Shown piece after piece: positions 8,194 to 14,685 of a stretch of DNA of 15,980 bases. How positions within the stretch are numbered: position 1 is the first letter of the stretch; every line of letters starts with the position of its first letter. The stretch spans positions 1-15,980 of the forward strand of contig JBDUAY010000087.1 of assembly GCA_040004415.1 (NCBI GenBank). The letters run 5' to 3'. Source of the stretch: JACMLD01 sp040004415. Lineage in GTDB: Bacteria; Bacteroidota; Bacteroidia; Chitinophagales; Chitinophagaceae. Both the position numbers and the translations under genes were made by a program. The notes beneath the pieces were generated by a model. It was not told where the DNA came from. It saw nothing but the letters and a program-made list of their open reading frames with translations, and searched no databases.

Positions 8194-8212
8194 CTATACA
8201 CAATTGATCTAA

Positions 8213-8668
8213 TTATAATTTATCCATTACTTCTTTAGACAAATTTTTCAAATGATCATTTGTTTCTTTTAAATTCATTTGCTTTACTTTTTCTTTTAAG
8301 CCGGAGAATTTTGACACCGCGATCGTTTTCAGTGCAAACTTTTTTACTCCAATGTCATCATCATCCAGCAATTTGCTCAATAACATTTCGGTGCCTGGTC
8401 TGCTGCTCATATTTCTTAAAGCATGCGTTGCTGCAACGCGCAACACCGGGTTATTACTTTTGGCAGCTGTTTCAACACCTGTAAAAGCGCGGTCATCATT
8501 AATATATCCCAAACAACTGATTGCTTTAGTAGCAATGGCCGGGTTTGGATCCTGGGCAAGCTGCGTTAACAGCGGAATATCGTCTTTCGAAAGCTTTGCA
8601 ACAATAGCCGGATAATCCGGTTCATCCAGGTTAATCAATTTTATCAGTTCATCTTTTGTATGTGGCAT
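8213..8668 (-). CDS. Small HEAT-repeat protein
   Basis: This 151-residue all-helical protein has about three HEAT-like repeats: roughly 28-58 (DDIPLLTQLAQDPNPAIATKA), 60-90 (FTGVETAAKSNNPVLRVAAT) and 93-125 (EMLLSKLLDDDDIGVKKFAL). Each has the D/N-P turn and the V/A-x-x-x-A second helix typical of HEAT or PBS-lyase-type repeats. There is no catalytic motif, signal peptide or membrane segment, so it is likely a cytoplasmic protein-binding scaffold. It starts 15 bases after the stop of the lectin-protease gene and is followed by a terminator, so the two form a closed two-gene transcript. A role as chaperone, inhibitor or immunity partner of the protease is possible but purely inferred from position. 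ATG 8668 is the only sensible start. Confidence 0.82.
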   Translation of the reverse strand: MPHTKDELIKLINLDEPDYPAIVAKLSKDDIPLLTQLAQDPNPAIATKAISCLGYINDDRAFTGVETAAKSNNPVLRVAATHALRNMSSRPGTEMLLSKLLDDDDIGVKKFALKTIAVSKFSGLKEKVKQMNLKETNDHLKNLSKEVMDKL

Positions 8669-8683
8669 AATAGTGAATTTTGA

Positions 8684-10174
8684 TTAGTTTGTAAAAGGGC
8701 TTGCTATCATTGTGTTTATTTCAGATGGTATTAGATCCGGTGGTGGATTGGTAATATTATCTGTGCCAAGGCCGGTCATTAAACGGTTATTATCACTTAC
8801 GTGCACGAGGCCAAGAACATGTCCTACTTCATGACCCAGCGTATACGCGGAGCAATAAGATGCAATCACTGCCATAGGTCTGTTAGTGGGAAAAGAAGCG
8901 CACCCGTTCAAAGAACCACCATCATACGTCACTGACCTGCATATATACACAACAACATCCAGGCTTCCTGCATTGTTGCGGAAATTTGATAAAGCAATTT
9001 GTTCTGACGATGGATTGCCGCCGGTACAACTCCCGGTATCAATATCATTTAATGGTGCAAGTGCAGCGCTTGATGCATTTAATGTTTCTGTAGAAATAAG
9101 GTTCACTGATATTCCTGCTGTTGCATACACTCCGCGCATCTCAGTCAGCATCCGATCTACCGTAAACCTGGTTGGCGGCGTTAATATTTTTATATGCAGG
9201 TTTAACGCTACTCCCGGGCCCCAATGACTTCCGTCCCAATATTTGTGAAACATAGCATGATTGGTCCCGCCAACAAATAAATCCAGCCGGTTAGGAGCCC
9301 ACGACACGGCAGAAATATTAGTTGTTATGATGCCGCCCAAAGACTCCCATCCGCCCCAATTATGTCCGTCCCACCAACGATGATATACGGCGCCGTCTGT
9401 TCCTTTTGCAAAAACATCAAGGCGGTTCGGTCCCCATTTAACGGCTTTAGGATCGCTTGTAATAATGCCACCCAAAGATTCCCATCCTCCCCAATGACTT
9501 CCATCCCACCAGCGGTGGTACATCGCATTGTCTGTGCCGCGTGCAAATGCGTCAATGCGGTTGGCTCCCCAGCAAACAGCACTGATGTTACTGGTAATAA
9601 TACCCCCTAAAGATTCCCATCCACCCCAGTTGTGCCCGTCCCACCAGCGGTGATACATAGCTCCGTCAGTTCCTTTCGCAAAAACATCTAAACGGTTTGC
9701 GCCCCAGCTGACTGCCTCAGGATCGCTGGTGATAATTCCACCTAAGGATTCCCATCCGCCCCAGTTATGTCCATCCCACCAACGATGGTACATGGCATTG
9801 TCTGTACCGCGTGCAAAAAGATCAATGCGGTTTGGTCCCCAGCAAACAGCACTGATATTGCTGGTGATAATTCCACCCAACGATTCCCATCCGCCCCAGT
9901 TGTGTCCATCCCACCAGCGATGGTACACGGCGCCATCTGTTCCTTTCGCAAACACATCAATGCGGTTGGGGCCCCAACTTACCGCAACCGGGTCGCTGGT
10001 AATAATACCGCCTAAAGATTCCCATCCACCCCAATTGTGTCCATCCCACCAGCGGTGGTACATGGCATTGTCAGTACCACGCGCAAATGAATCTATCCGG
10101 TTTGCCGACCAGCAAACAGAAGAAATATTTGACGTAATAATGCCGCCAAGTGACTCCCATTGTAAATTAGCCAT
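8684..10174 (-). CDS. Seven-bladed PLL-like lectin fused to a metzincin-type metalloprotease
   Basis: The 496-residue protein has two parts. Residues 6-320 are seven tandem 45-residue repeats, each starting WESLGGIIT and containing W/NR-x-D-x-F-x-x-GT and H-x-x-WDG-x-x-WGG. This is the pattern of the seven-bladed PLL/PHL fucose-binding lectins of Photorhabdus and related DUF346-type repeats. Residues 321-496 form a zinc protease domain. HEVGHVLGLVH at 448-458 matches HExxHxxGxxH (ligands H448, H452 and H458, catalytic E449), and NRLMTG with M466 is a plausible Met-turn, so it belongs to the metzincins, subfamily unresolved. Cysteines C383, C412, C425 and C441 could form disulfides. No signal peptide, lipobox, membrane segment or type IX sorting domain is visible, so the export route is unknown. 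The likely role is binding glycans on a target and cleaving nearby proteins. It is followed by the HEAT-repeat gene. ATG 10174 starts five residues before blade 1. Confidence 0.88.
   Translation of the reverse strand: MANLQWESLGGIITSNISSVCWSANRIDSFARGTDNAMYHRWWDGHNWGGWESLGGIITSDPVAVSWGPNRIDVFAKGTDGAVYHRWWDGHNWGGWESLGGIITSNISAVCWGPNRIDLFARGTDNAMYHRWWDGHNWGGWESLGGIITSDPEAVSWGANRLDVFAKGTDGAMYHRWWDGHNWGGWESLGGIITSNISAVCWGANRIDAFARGTDNAMYHRWWDGSHWGGWESLGGIITSDPKAVKWGPNRLDVFAKGTDGAVYHRWWDGHNWGGWESLGGIITTNISAVSWAPNRLDLFVGGTNHAMFHKYWDGSHWGPGVALNLHIKILTPPTRFTVDRMLTEMRGVYATAGISVNLISTETLNASSAALAPLNDIDTGSCTGGNPSSEQIALSNFRNNAGSLDVVVYICRSVTYDGGSLNGCASFPTNRPMAVIASYCSAYTLGHEVGHVLGLVHVSDNNRLMTGLGTDNITNPPPDLIPSEINTMIASPFTN
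9215..10159 (-). repeat. Seven tandem 135-bp repeats encoding propeller blades
   Basis: Seven in-frame 135-bp units without spacers encode blades 1 to 7 (blade 1 at 10159-10025, blade 7 at 9349-9215). Two protein types alternate. Blades 1, 3 and 5 carry SNIS, VCW and ARGTDNAMYH. Blades 2, 4 and 6 carry SDP, V-S/K-W and AKGTDGA-M/V-YH. Blade 7 is a diverged odd type (TNIS, VSW, GGTNHAMFHKYWDG). At DNA level the units differ at many third codon positions although the amino acids are nearly the same, for example in the codons of the WDGHNWGG stretch. Confidence 0.92.
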
Positions 10175-10267
10175 AGCGTTAAATTTTTTAAGTTAAAGAA
10201 TAGGTTCTTTTAAAAGAGAAAATGAGAGAGAGATGATAAAGTTGAACGGTTTATAGCATTATAACAA

Positions 10268-10282
10268 TACCACAAAGTGGTA
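10268..10282. promoter_or_regulatory. Dyad TACCAC-AAA-GTGGTA, possible operator
   Basis: The 222-base gap between the divergent lectin-protease and esterase genes (10175-10396) holds a perfect 6-bp inverted repeat around three bases. Read on the minus strand its centre contains TTTG, the -33 element sequence of Bacteroidota promoters, with TATAATG a short way downstream, but no exact TAnnTTTG follows at the usual spacing. The position suits an operator for the lectin-protease transcript. The rest of the gap is AT-rich and contains no gene. Confidence 0.3.
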
Positions 10283-10396
10283 ATATTCATGATCTGCCGC
10301 AACACAGTACCCGGTTTTTTAGATGTTTTTTGAAAAATAAAAGTAAAGGCACAAATTATTGCGACAAAATAAAATACCTTACTTAAAATAATTATT

Positions 10397-11227
10397 ATGC
10401 GCAGATATAGTACATACGTATTGTTGCCGCTCTTGTTTTTCGTTTCACATATGGCTGGCGCTGCAATTGTTGATACTGCCGATACATATAGTCCGTCAAT
10501 GAAAAAAAATATCAAAGCAGTTATTATCCGGCCAGATAATTATGCAGATGCAAAAGAACTTCCGGTAGTTTATTTGCTTCATGGTTATAGCGGTAAATAT
10601 TCAGATTGGATTATCAATGCAAAAGGTTTTGAAAAAACCGCCGACTTATACAACATAATAATCGTTTGCCCAGATGGTGGGTTTGGAAGCTGGTATTGGG
10701 ATAGCCCGGTTGATGCGAACTTTCAATACGAAACCTATGTGTCTAATGAATTGGTAAGCTGGGTAGATAATAAATATAAAACCATTAAAAACAAAAAAGG
10801 CAGGGCCATAACAGGTTTGAGTATGGGGGGCCATGGCGCATTATATCTTGCTTTCCGGCATCAGGATGTATTTGGTGCAGCCGGTAGCATGAGTGGCGGT
10901 GTAGACATAAGACCGTTCCCTGCAAACTGGGATATGGCAAAACGATTGGGTGATTACAGCGAACAACCAGAACGTTGGGAAAAGCATACCGTTATCAACA
11001 TGTTATATTTATTAAAACCGGGTTCATTGTCTTTAATCATTGATTGCGGCACCGAAGATTTTTTTTATAGGGTGAATGAAAATCTTCATCAGCAATTGCT
11101 GTTGCGAAATATTCCGCACGATTTTATAACACGTCCGGGTGCCCATAACTGGCAGTATTGGAGTAATTCTGTAGGCTACCAGTTAATGTTCATGCATAAT
11201 TTTTTTAAGAATGCTGTGGCAGGGTGA
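10397..11227 (+). CDS. Exported alpha/beta-hydrolase esterase (esterase-D/feruloyl-esterase family)
   Basis: This 276-residue serine hydrolase belongs to the putative-esterase (PF00756-type) family, which includes feruloyl and acetyl esterases, tributyrin esterases and S-formylglutathione hydrolases. An N-terminal signal peptide (MRRYSTYVLLPLLFFVSHMA, cleavage near AGA/A at 22-23) places it in the periplasm or outside. The substrate-side HGYSG oxyanion loop is at 62-66, the nucleophile elbow GLSMGG is at 140-145 with S142, the acid is D221 (or E220) in DCGTEDFF, and the base is H250 in GAHNWQYW. The triad is complete and the length normal. Export argues against formaldehyde detoxification and for a hydrolytic role on polysaccharide or lipid esters. 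It stands alone on the plus strand, divergent from the lectin-protease gene. Whether it relates to either neighbour is unknown. Confidence 0.88.
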   Translation: MRRYSTYVLLPLLFFVSHMAGAAIVDTADTYSPSMKKNIKAVIIRPDNYADAKELPVVYLLHGYSGKYSDWIINAKGFEKTADLYNIIIVCPDGGFGSWYWDSPVDANFQYETYVSNELVSWVDNKYKTIKNKKGRAITGLSMGGHGALYLAFRHQDVFGAAGSMSGGVDIRPFPANWDMAKRLGDYSEQPERWEKHTVINMLYLLKPGSLSLIIDCGTEDFFYRVNENLHQQLLLRNIPHDFITRPGAHNWQYWSNSVGYQLMFMHNFFKNAVAG

Positions 11228-11248
11228 ACCACCACAGGAATCAGCATT
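11210..11248 (+). terminator. Weak hairpin at the end of the esterase gene
   Basis: An outer pair AATGCTG (11210-11216) and CAGCATT (11242-11248) competes with an inner pair CTGTGG (11214-11219) and CCACAG (11232-11237), overlapping the esterase stop codon. No T-tract follows, so it is at best an inefficient terminator or an RNA 3'-end structure. Confidence 0.22.
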
Positions 11249-11353
11249 TGCATTAGAAAATAACTGATTGAACAAGTGAATTGCAAGTTCGGGATGCTAT
11301 ATCTTTATAAACTACGCAAAGCGGAAAATGAATGCAATATTTGCACTAAATGC

Positions 11354-11363
11354 TAACCGGTTA
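11354..11363. promoter_or_regulatory. Short palindrome upstream of the TIR gene
   Basis: TAACCGGTTA is a perfect 10-bp palindrome ending 24 bases before the ATG of the TIR gene. Upstream, AATATTTG at 11336-11343 and TATCTTTA at 11300-11307 each match 7 of 8 positions of TAnnTTTG, without a -33 TTTG at proper spacing. A palindrome this short can occur by chance. The remaining gap (11228-11387) shows nothing else. Confidence 0.2.
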
Positions 11364-11387
11364 ACTGATTTATAATATAGCTTGAAT

Positions 11388-12728
11388 ATGACTAAACCTA
11401 TAAACATGTTCATTGTTTATGCCAGGGAAGACAAGGCTATCAAAAATCGGCTGCTGCTTTACCTGACACCCTTTAAAAATGCTTTTAACCTTGTTTTCTG
11501 GCACGATGAGCACATTGATGCTGGTGAAGAGTGGGAGAAAAAAATTATCAGCCGTATTGAAGAAACAGATATTTTTTTGTTGCTGGTTAGTATTGATTTT
11601 ATCAATTCCGAGTTTATTCGCCAGGTTGAATTTAAAATGGCAATTGAAAGGCATAAGACGGGCAAATCAATTGTGATCCCCATCATTCTAAGACCCTGTC
11701 CCTGGGATATTGATTTCCATTTTCCATCATATAAATTTAATCTTCGCGAATTACAGGTATTGCCTGATGAAGGATTACCTGTTTCTGACTGGATCTCCCC
11801 GGATCATGCATATGATAATATTTCCCGTCGTATAAGAACGGTTATTGAAAATATTCTTTTAAAAAGCGCGGCACCCGGTGAAGTAAAATATACAAACCTT
11901 ATATCGGAAGTTGATATTCTTTTCGCGAAAGACGAAATAAACCAGGCGCTCGGTCTTCTCAAAGAATGCGTGAATGATTTTTCCTGGAAACCGGAATTAA
12001 ACGAAAAACTGACGCAGTATCAGCCTGCAATAAAGAAAAGTGTTTTTAATGATGCAAAAGTTGCCATAACAAAACATCACTACGATGAAGCAAGACTTCT
12101 GGTGAACAAATACTTGTCAGTCTACCCTGACAAAGAAGCCGCCGGTTTGCTGGATTCAATTACAAAAGAAGAGAATCACCCAAAAGTGGAACAAACGATT
12201 CCGCATGTTTTCGAAGTGAATCAACCAGTCGTAACATTTTCCAAGCCGTTCCCGAATCAAATAAGAATTATCTTTTTTTGCATAACGTCACTATGGATTA
12301 TCGACATAGTAAGCATGTATAAATATCATTTTACATTACAGGTATTCAAAAATAAATTTTATGATATTGTGGCAATCGATATAACAAGAATTTTTGCTGT
12401 ACCAGTTGCAGTCTATTTCTTTTTTAATAAGCAAAAAATATCCTGGAGTCTTTTATTGTTATGGTCGTCAGTGATTGTTATATCTCTTATTGATTCTGCT
12501 GCATATCAGGGCTGGGGGGTTTTGATGCTGTTGAGTTTGTTATCCTATAATATAATTTCTATTATACTAATGGTTCCTTTGATGGTGGTTTTATTTGTCA
12601 ATTTAAACAGGCGATCTGTTCGTGACTATTTTGCCATTACAAACAACACATATGAAAAAACATGGTGGTGGGTTTCAGGAATCATTGCCTTTTTAATAAT
12701 TACATCCCGCCTTAATATTTCTATTTAA
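11388..12728 (+). CDS. TIR-domain protein with helical middle and multi-pass membrane C-terminus
   Basis: This protein has 446 residues from ATG 11388; an in-frame TTG at 11382 would add two. Residues 6-155 form a TIR domain: the first strand and box-1-like region MFIVYAREDKAIKNRL, then VFWHDEHIDAGEEWEKKI, FLLLVSIDFINSEFIRQVEF and a basic IVIPIILRPCPW segment. E81 in RQVEF sits where catalytic Glu lies in NAD-cleaving bacterial TIRs, so NADase activity is possible. Residues 170-260 are two or three TPR-like helical hairpins (INQALGLLKECVNDF, YDEARLLVNKYLSVYP). The C-terminal part (about 290-441) holds roughly five hydrophobic segments, near 292-309, 328-346, 352-370, 376-405 and 426-441. The TIR should face the cytoplasm. 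This layout fits a membrane-bound defence or cell-death effector, but no partner sensor gene is adjacent. It appears monocistronic. Confidence 0.85.
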   Translation: MTKPINMFIVYAREDKAIKNRLLLYLTPFKNAFNLVFWHDEHIDAGEEWEKKIISRIEETDIFLLLVSIDFINSEFIRQVEFKMAIERHKTGKSIVIPIILRPCPWDIDFHFPSYKFNLRELQVLPDEGLPVSDWISPDHAYDNISRRIRTVIENILLKSAAPGEVKYTNLISEVDILFAKDEINQALGLLKECVNDFSWKPELNEKLTQYQPAIKKSVFNDAKVAITKHHYDEARLLVNKYLSVYPDKEAAGLLDSITKEENHPKVEQTIPHVFEVNQPVVTFSKPFPNQIRIIFFCITSLWIIDIVSMYKYHFTLQVFKNKFYDIVAIDITRIFAVPVAVYFFFNKQKISWSLLLLWSSVIVISLIDSAAYQGWGVLMLLSLLSYNIISIILMVPLMVVLFVNLNRRSVRDYFAITNNTYEKTWWWVSGIIAFLIITSRLNISI

Positions 12729-12848
12729 TTATTAAAAGTATTTTTTTCAAATCTTATCAAATAGGCTTATGAAAAAGGCTTTCTCAAAATGTTTTTAAAT
12801 TCTTCCAAGGTTGCCTGAATGAAAACTTTCTCCATCCGTTCGTGAAAT
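12729..12848. other. AT-rich intergenic region, no gene seen
   Basis: This stretch separates the TIR gene from the convergent OmpA-family gene. It is AT-rich with poly-T and poly-A runs near 12742-12747 and 12772-12777, but I see no strong plus-strand hairpin with a T-tract to end the TIR transcript and no convincing small ORF. Confidence 0.5.
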
Positions 12849-12879
12849 AAAAAAGCCGTCTCAGACTTTTGAGACAGCT
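12849..12879 (-). terminator. Intrinsic terminator of the OmpA-family gene
   Basis: On the minus strand AGC-T-GTCTCA pairs with TGAGAC-G-GCT (12879-12870 with 12863-12854), with one mismatch and a 6-base loop, followed by six T residues (12854-12849). It lies 26 bases past the stop codon of the OmpA-family gene. It is a typical rho-independent terminator for the minus-strand transcript. Confidence 0.8.
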
Positions 12880-12905
12880 CCTTATACAAGCGTAATATTT
12901 ATTTA

Positions 12906-14540
12906 TTAATCCTTCAGGATTTTAAATTCAACCCTTCTGTTTAACTGGCGGCCATCATCTGTTTCATTGCTGGCAACAGGTTTGGTTTCGCCATATCCCT
13001 GCGAGACAATCCTGCTTCCGTCTACACCTTTTGAAACAATGTATTCTCTTACGGAAGTGGCCCTGCTCTGGCTCAATTTCAGATTATAATCATCAGAACC
13101 TTTACTATCGGTATGTGCGCTCATTTCAATTTCGATGGCTGGGTTATCTTTCAGCAACAGAATAACCCTGTCGAGCTCAACAAAAGACTCGTTGCGCAAG
13201 TTTGATTTATCGAAGTCGAAGAATACATTATTCAACCTTACAACCTGTCCTATTTCTATAGGTGCCAGGTACAAGTCTTTATGTATTTCTTTGTGCCCTG
13301 CTTTCACCAGTGAATCAAGATTCAAATTTTCTGAGATAGCGAAAAAATGATCTGCCGATGCGCGGATGCTGTAATTTTTATCGAACGGTAATACAATTTT
13401 GAATGCGCCATCTGCTGCGCCTGATATCGCATTGCCGACCACTTCGCCATCAGGTAATGTCTGATAAATAAGCGATGCGCTAAGTGGTTGTTTTGTTTTG
13501 ATATTGTATACATTGCCGCTTACCAGTAATACAGGATTTGGTTTTTCCTTCTCGAGTAATTTCACGCGCACAATATCACTTTCGCCAAACGTATTTAAAT
13601 TAGTTGTTAAATAAGCATATTCACCGCCGGCATCCAATGTAAAAAAAGCATCCCAGTTTTCTGTATTAATCGGGCTTCCCAGATTTATGGGGTCGCTCCA
13701 TTTTTGCCAGGAGTTGTCGAGGCGTTTGGTCATCCATATATCATTATCACCAAGACCACCTTCGCGGTTACTACTAAAATACATGGTTACTCCATCGGGC
13801 GCCAGGTAGGGCGTCATCTCATTTGTTTCAGGAAAATTTATTTTCTTGCCTAAATTTTTAGGTTCAGTCCAGGTACCATCTTTTGTTAGAAAACAAACAT
13901 AAATATCATTGTTTGCACTTCCCTGGTCGGGCGACATATAGAGCAGCAATGTCTGGCCGTCGTGGCCCATGGTTGCACCGGATTGATGCCCCCTGTCGTA
14001 TTTAAAATAATTTTTTATGATCAATGCCTCTGGTTCGCTCCAGTTACCGCGTCGGTTAAGCGTACACATGCTTACACCTTTGCCGTTATACGCGCCATTC
14101 ATAAACGCACCACGTATCAGGATACGGTTGTTATCAGGAGATATCCAGTAAACGGCATTGTATTGAACCGTATTGAGCGGGTAGCCTAAATGGACGGCCC
14201 TGCTCCATTTACCGGTTAAAGTATCTCTTTCTGAGAACCAAATGTCCTGCGAGTTGGGTACGGAACTATATTTTGTATTGCGCGGGTTATTCTCGCAAAT
14301 GAAAAATAATAAGTTGCCATCTGCAGATACAGTGGGCCGCAGTTCCGGGTAAGCCGTATTAACGTTTTTCCCTAAATTCTCAATTTTAAGAATCGTGCCG
14401 GCATTGATGATATTGTCCTTTTGCGCTGTTAAGCCAGCGGTTGAGGTATCATTAGAAGACGCGAATGAATTGATGGAAGGTTGCGCAGCTGCATATTGTA
14501 CACAGGCTGATAAAATAATGAAGGAGAGTACGGTTTTCAA
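12906..14540 (-). CDS. PD40 beta-propeller / OmpA-domain envelope protein
   Basis: This envelope protein should anchor to peptidoglycan. I place the start at TTG 14540, giving 544 residues, because MKTVLSFIILSACVQYAAAQ is then a clean signal peptide. The frame stays open upstream to a GTG at 14735 and an ATG at 14702, but those would put about 55-65 atypical residues ahead of the signal and, for the GTG and ATG, overlap the preceding gene. The mature part starts with TolB/WD40-like PD40 repeats (ELRPTVSADGNLLFF, EMTPYLAPDGVTMYFSSNRE, WDAFFTLDAGGEYAYLTTN), then a carboxypeptidase-regulatory-like beta-sandwich (LVSGNVYNIKTKQPLSASL). The C-terminal OmpA domain has FFDFDKSNLR, SAHTDSKGSDDYNLKLSQSR and NRRVEFKI, including the Asp and Arg that bind diaminopimelate. 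This fusion is common in Bacteroidota; its cellular role is mostly unassigned. A terminator follows at 12879-12849. Confidence 0.9.
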   Translation of the reverse strand: MKTVLSFIILSACVQYAAAQPSINSFASSNDTSTAGLTAQKDNIINAGTILKIENLGKNVNTAYPELRPTVSADGNLLFFICENNPRNTKYSSVPNSQDIWFSERDTLTGKWSRAVHLGYPLNTVQYNAVYWISPDNNRILIRGAFMNGAYNGKGVSMCTLNRRGNWSEPEALIIKNYFKYDRGHQSGATMGHDGQTLLLYMSPDQGSANNDIYVCFLTKDGTWTEPKNLGKKINFPETNEMTPYLAPDGVTMYFSSNREGGLGDNDIWMTKRLDNSWQKWSDPINLGSPINTENWDAFFTLDAGGEYAYLTTNLNTFGESDIVRVKLLEKEKPNPVLLVSGNVYNIKTKQPLSASLIYQTLPDGEVVGNAISGAADGAFKIVLPFDKNYSIRASADHFFAISENLNLDSLVKAGHKEIHKDLYLAPIEIGQVVRLNNVFFDFDKSNLRNESFVELDRVILLLKDNPAIEIEMSAHTDSKGSDDYNLKLSQSRATSVREYIVSKGVDGSRIVSQGYGETKPVASNETDDGRQLNRRVEFKILKD

Positions 14541-14685
14541 GGTAATGGATTTGTTCCCAAAATAATAGAAAACATGTATGCGTGCTAATTTTTGGGCGGA
14601 AAATTCTGTGAAAGGGCCGGATATTTCGATGAATGGCCACTGGCGAAAAACATAAAAATTTAATGTCCGTGCAGCACAATAATAA
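14541..14685 (-). promoter_or_regulatory. Probable leader/promoter region of the OmpA-family gene
   Basis: If translation starts at TTG 14540, the 145 bases back to the preceding stop codon are non-coding and should hold the promoter or leader. On the minus strand TAAATTTT (within CATTAAATTTTTATG) matches 7 of 8 positions of TAnnTTTG, but no convincing -33 partner was found. The only ATG close to the TTG, in CATGTTTTCTATT, is out of frame and closes after about a dozen codons. Confidence 0.3.

Noticed and set aside
9325..9610. Open frames in other phases across blades 5 to 7, both strands
   Set aside because: They are phase-shifted readings of the same repeats without family resemblance.
9215..10159. 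Tandem 135-bp repeats considered as a CRISPR-like or MITE array
   Set aside because: The units are coding, contiguous and without unique spacers, and they translate to propeller blades.
9729..10196. Long plus-strand open frame (155 codons) with internal repeats such as HPPQLCPSHQRW
   Set aside because: It is the antisense of the lectin blades; the repeats come from the 135-bp units, and the minus frame has clear domain matches.
11370..11654. 94-codon minus-strand open frame over the start of the TIR gene, as a possible antitoxin
   Set aside because: It is antisense to the conserved TIR domain with Asn/Phe-rich, non-family composition; no promoter or ribosome-binding evidence.
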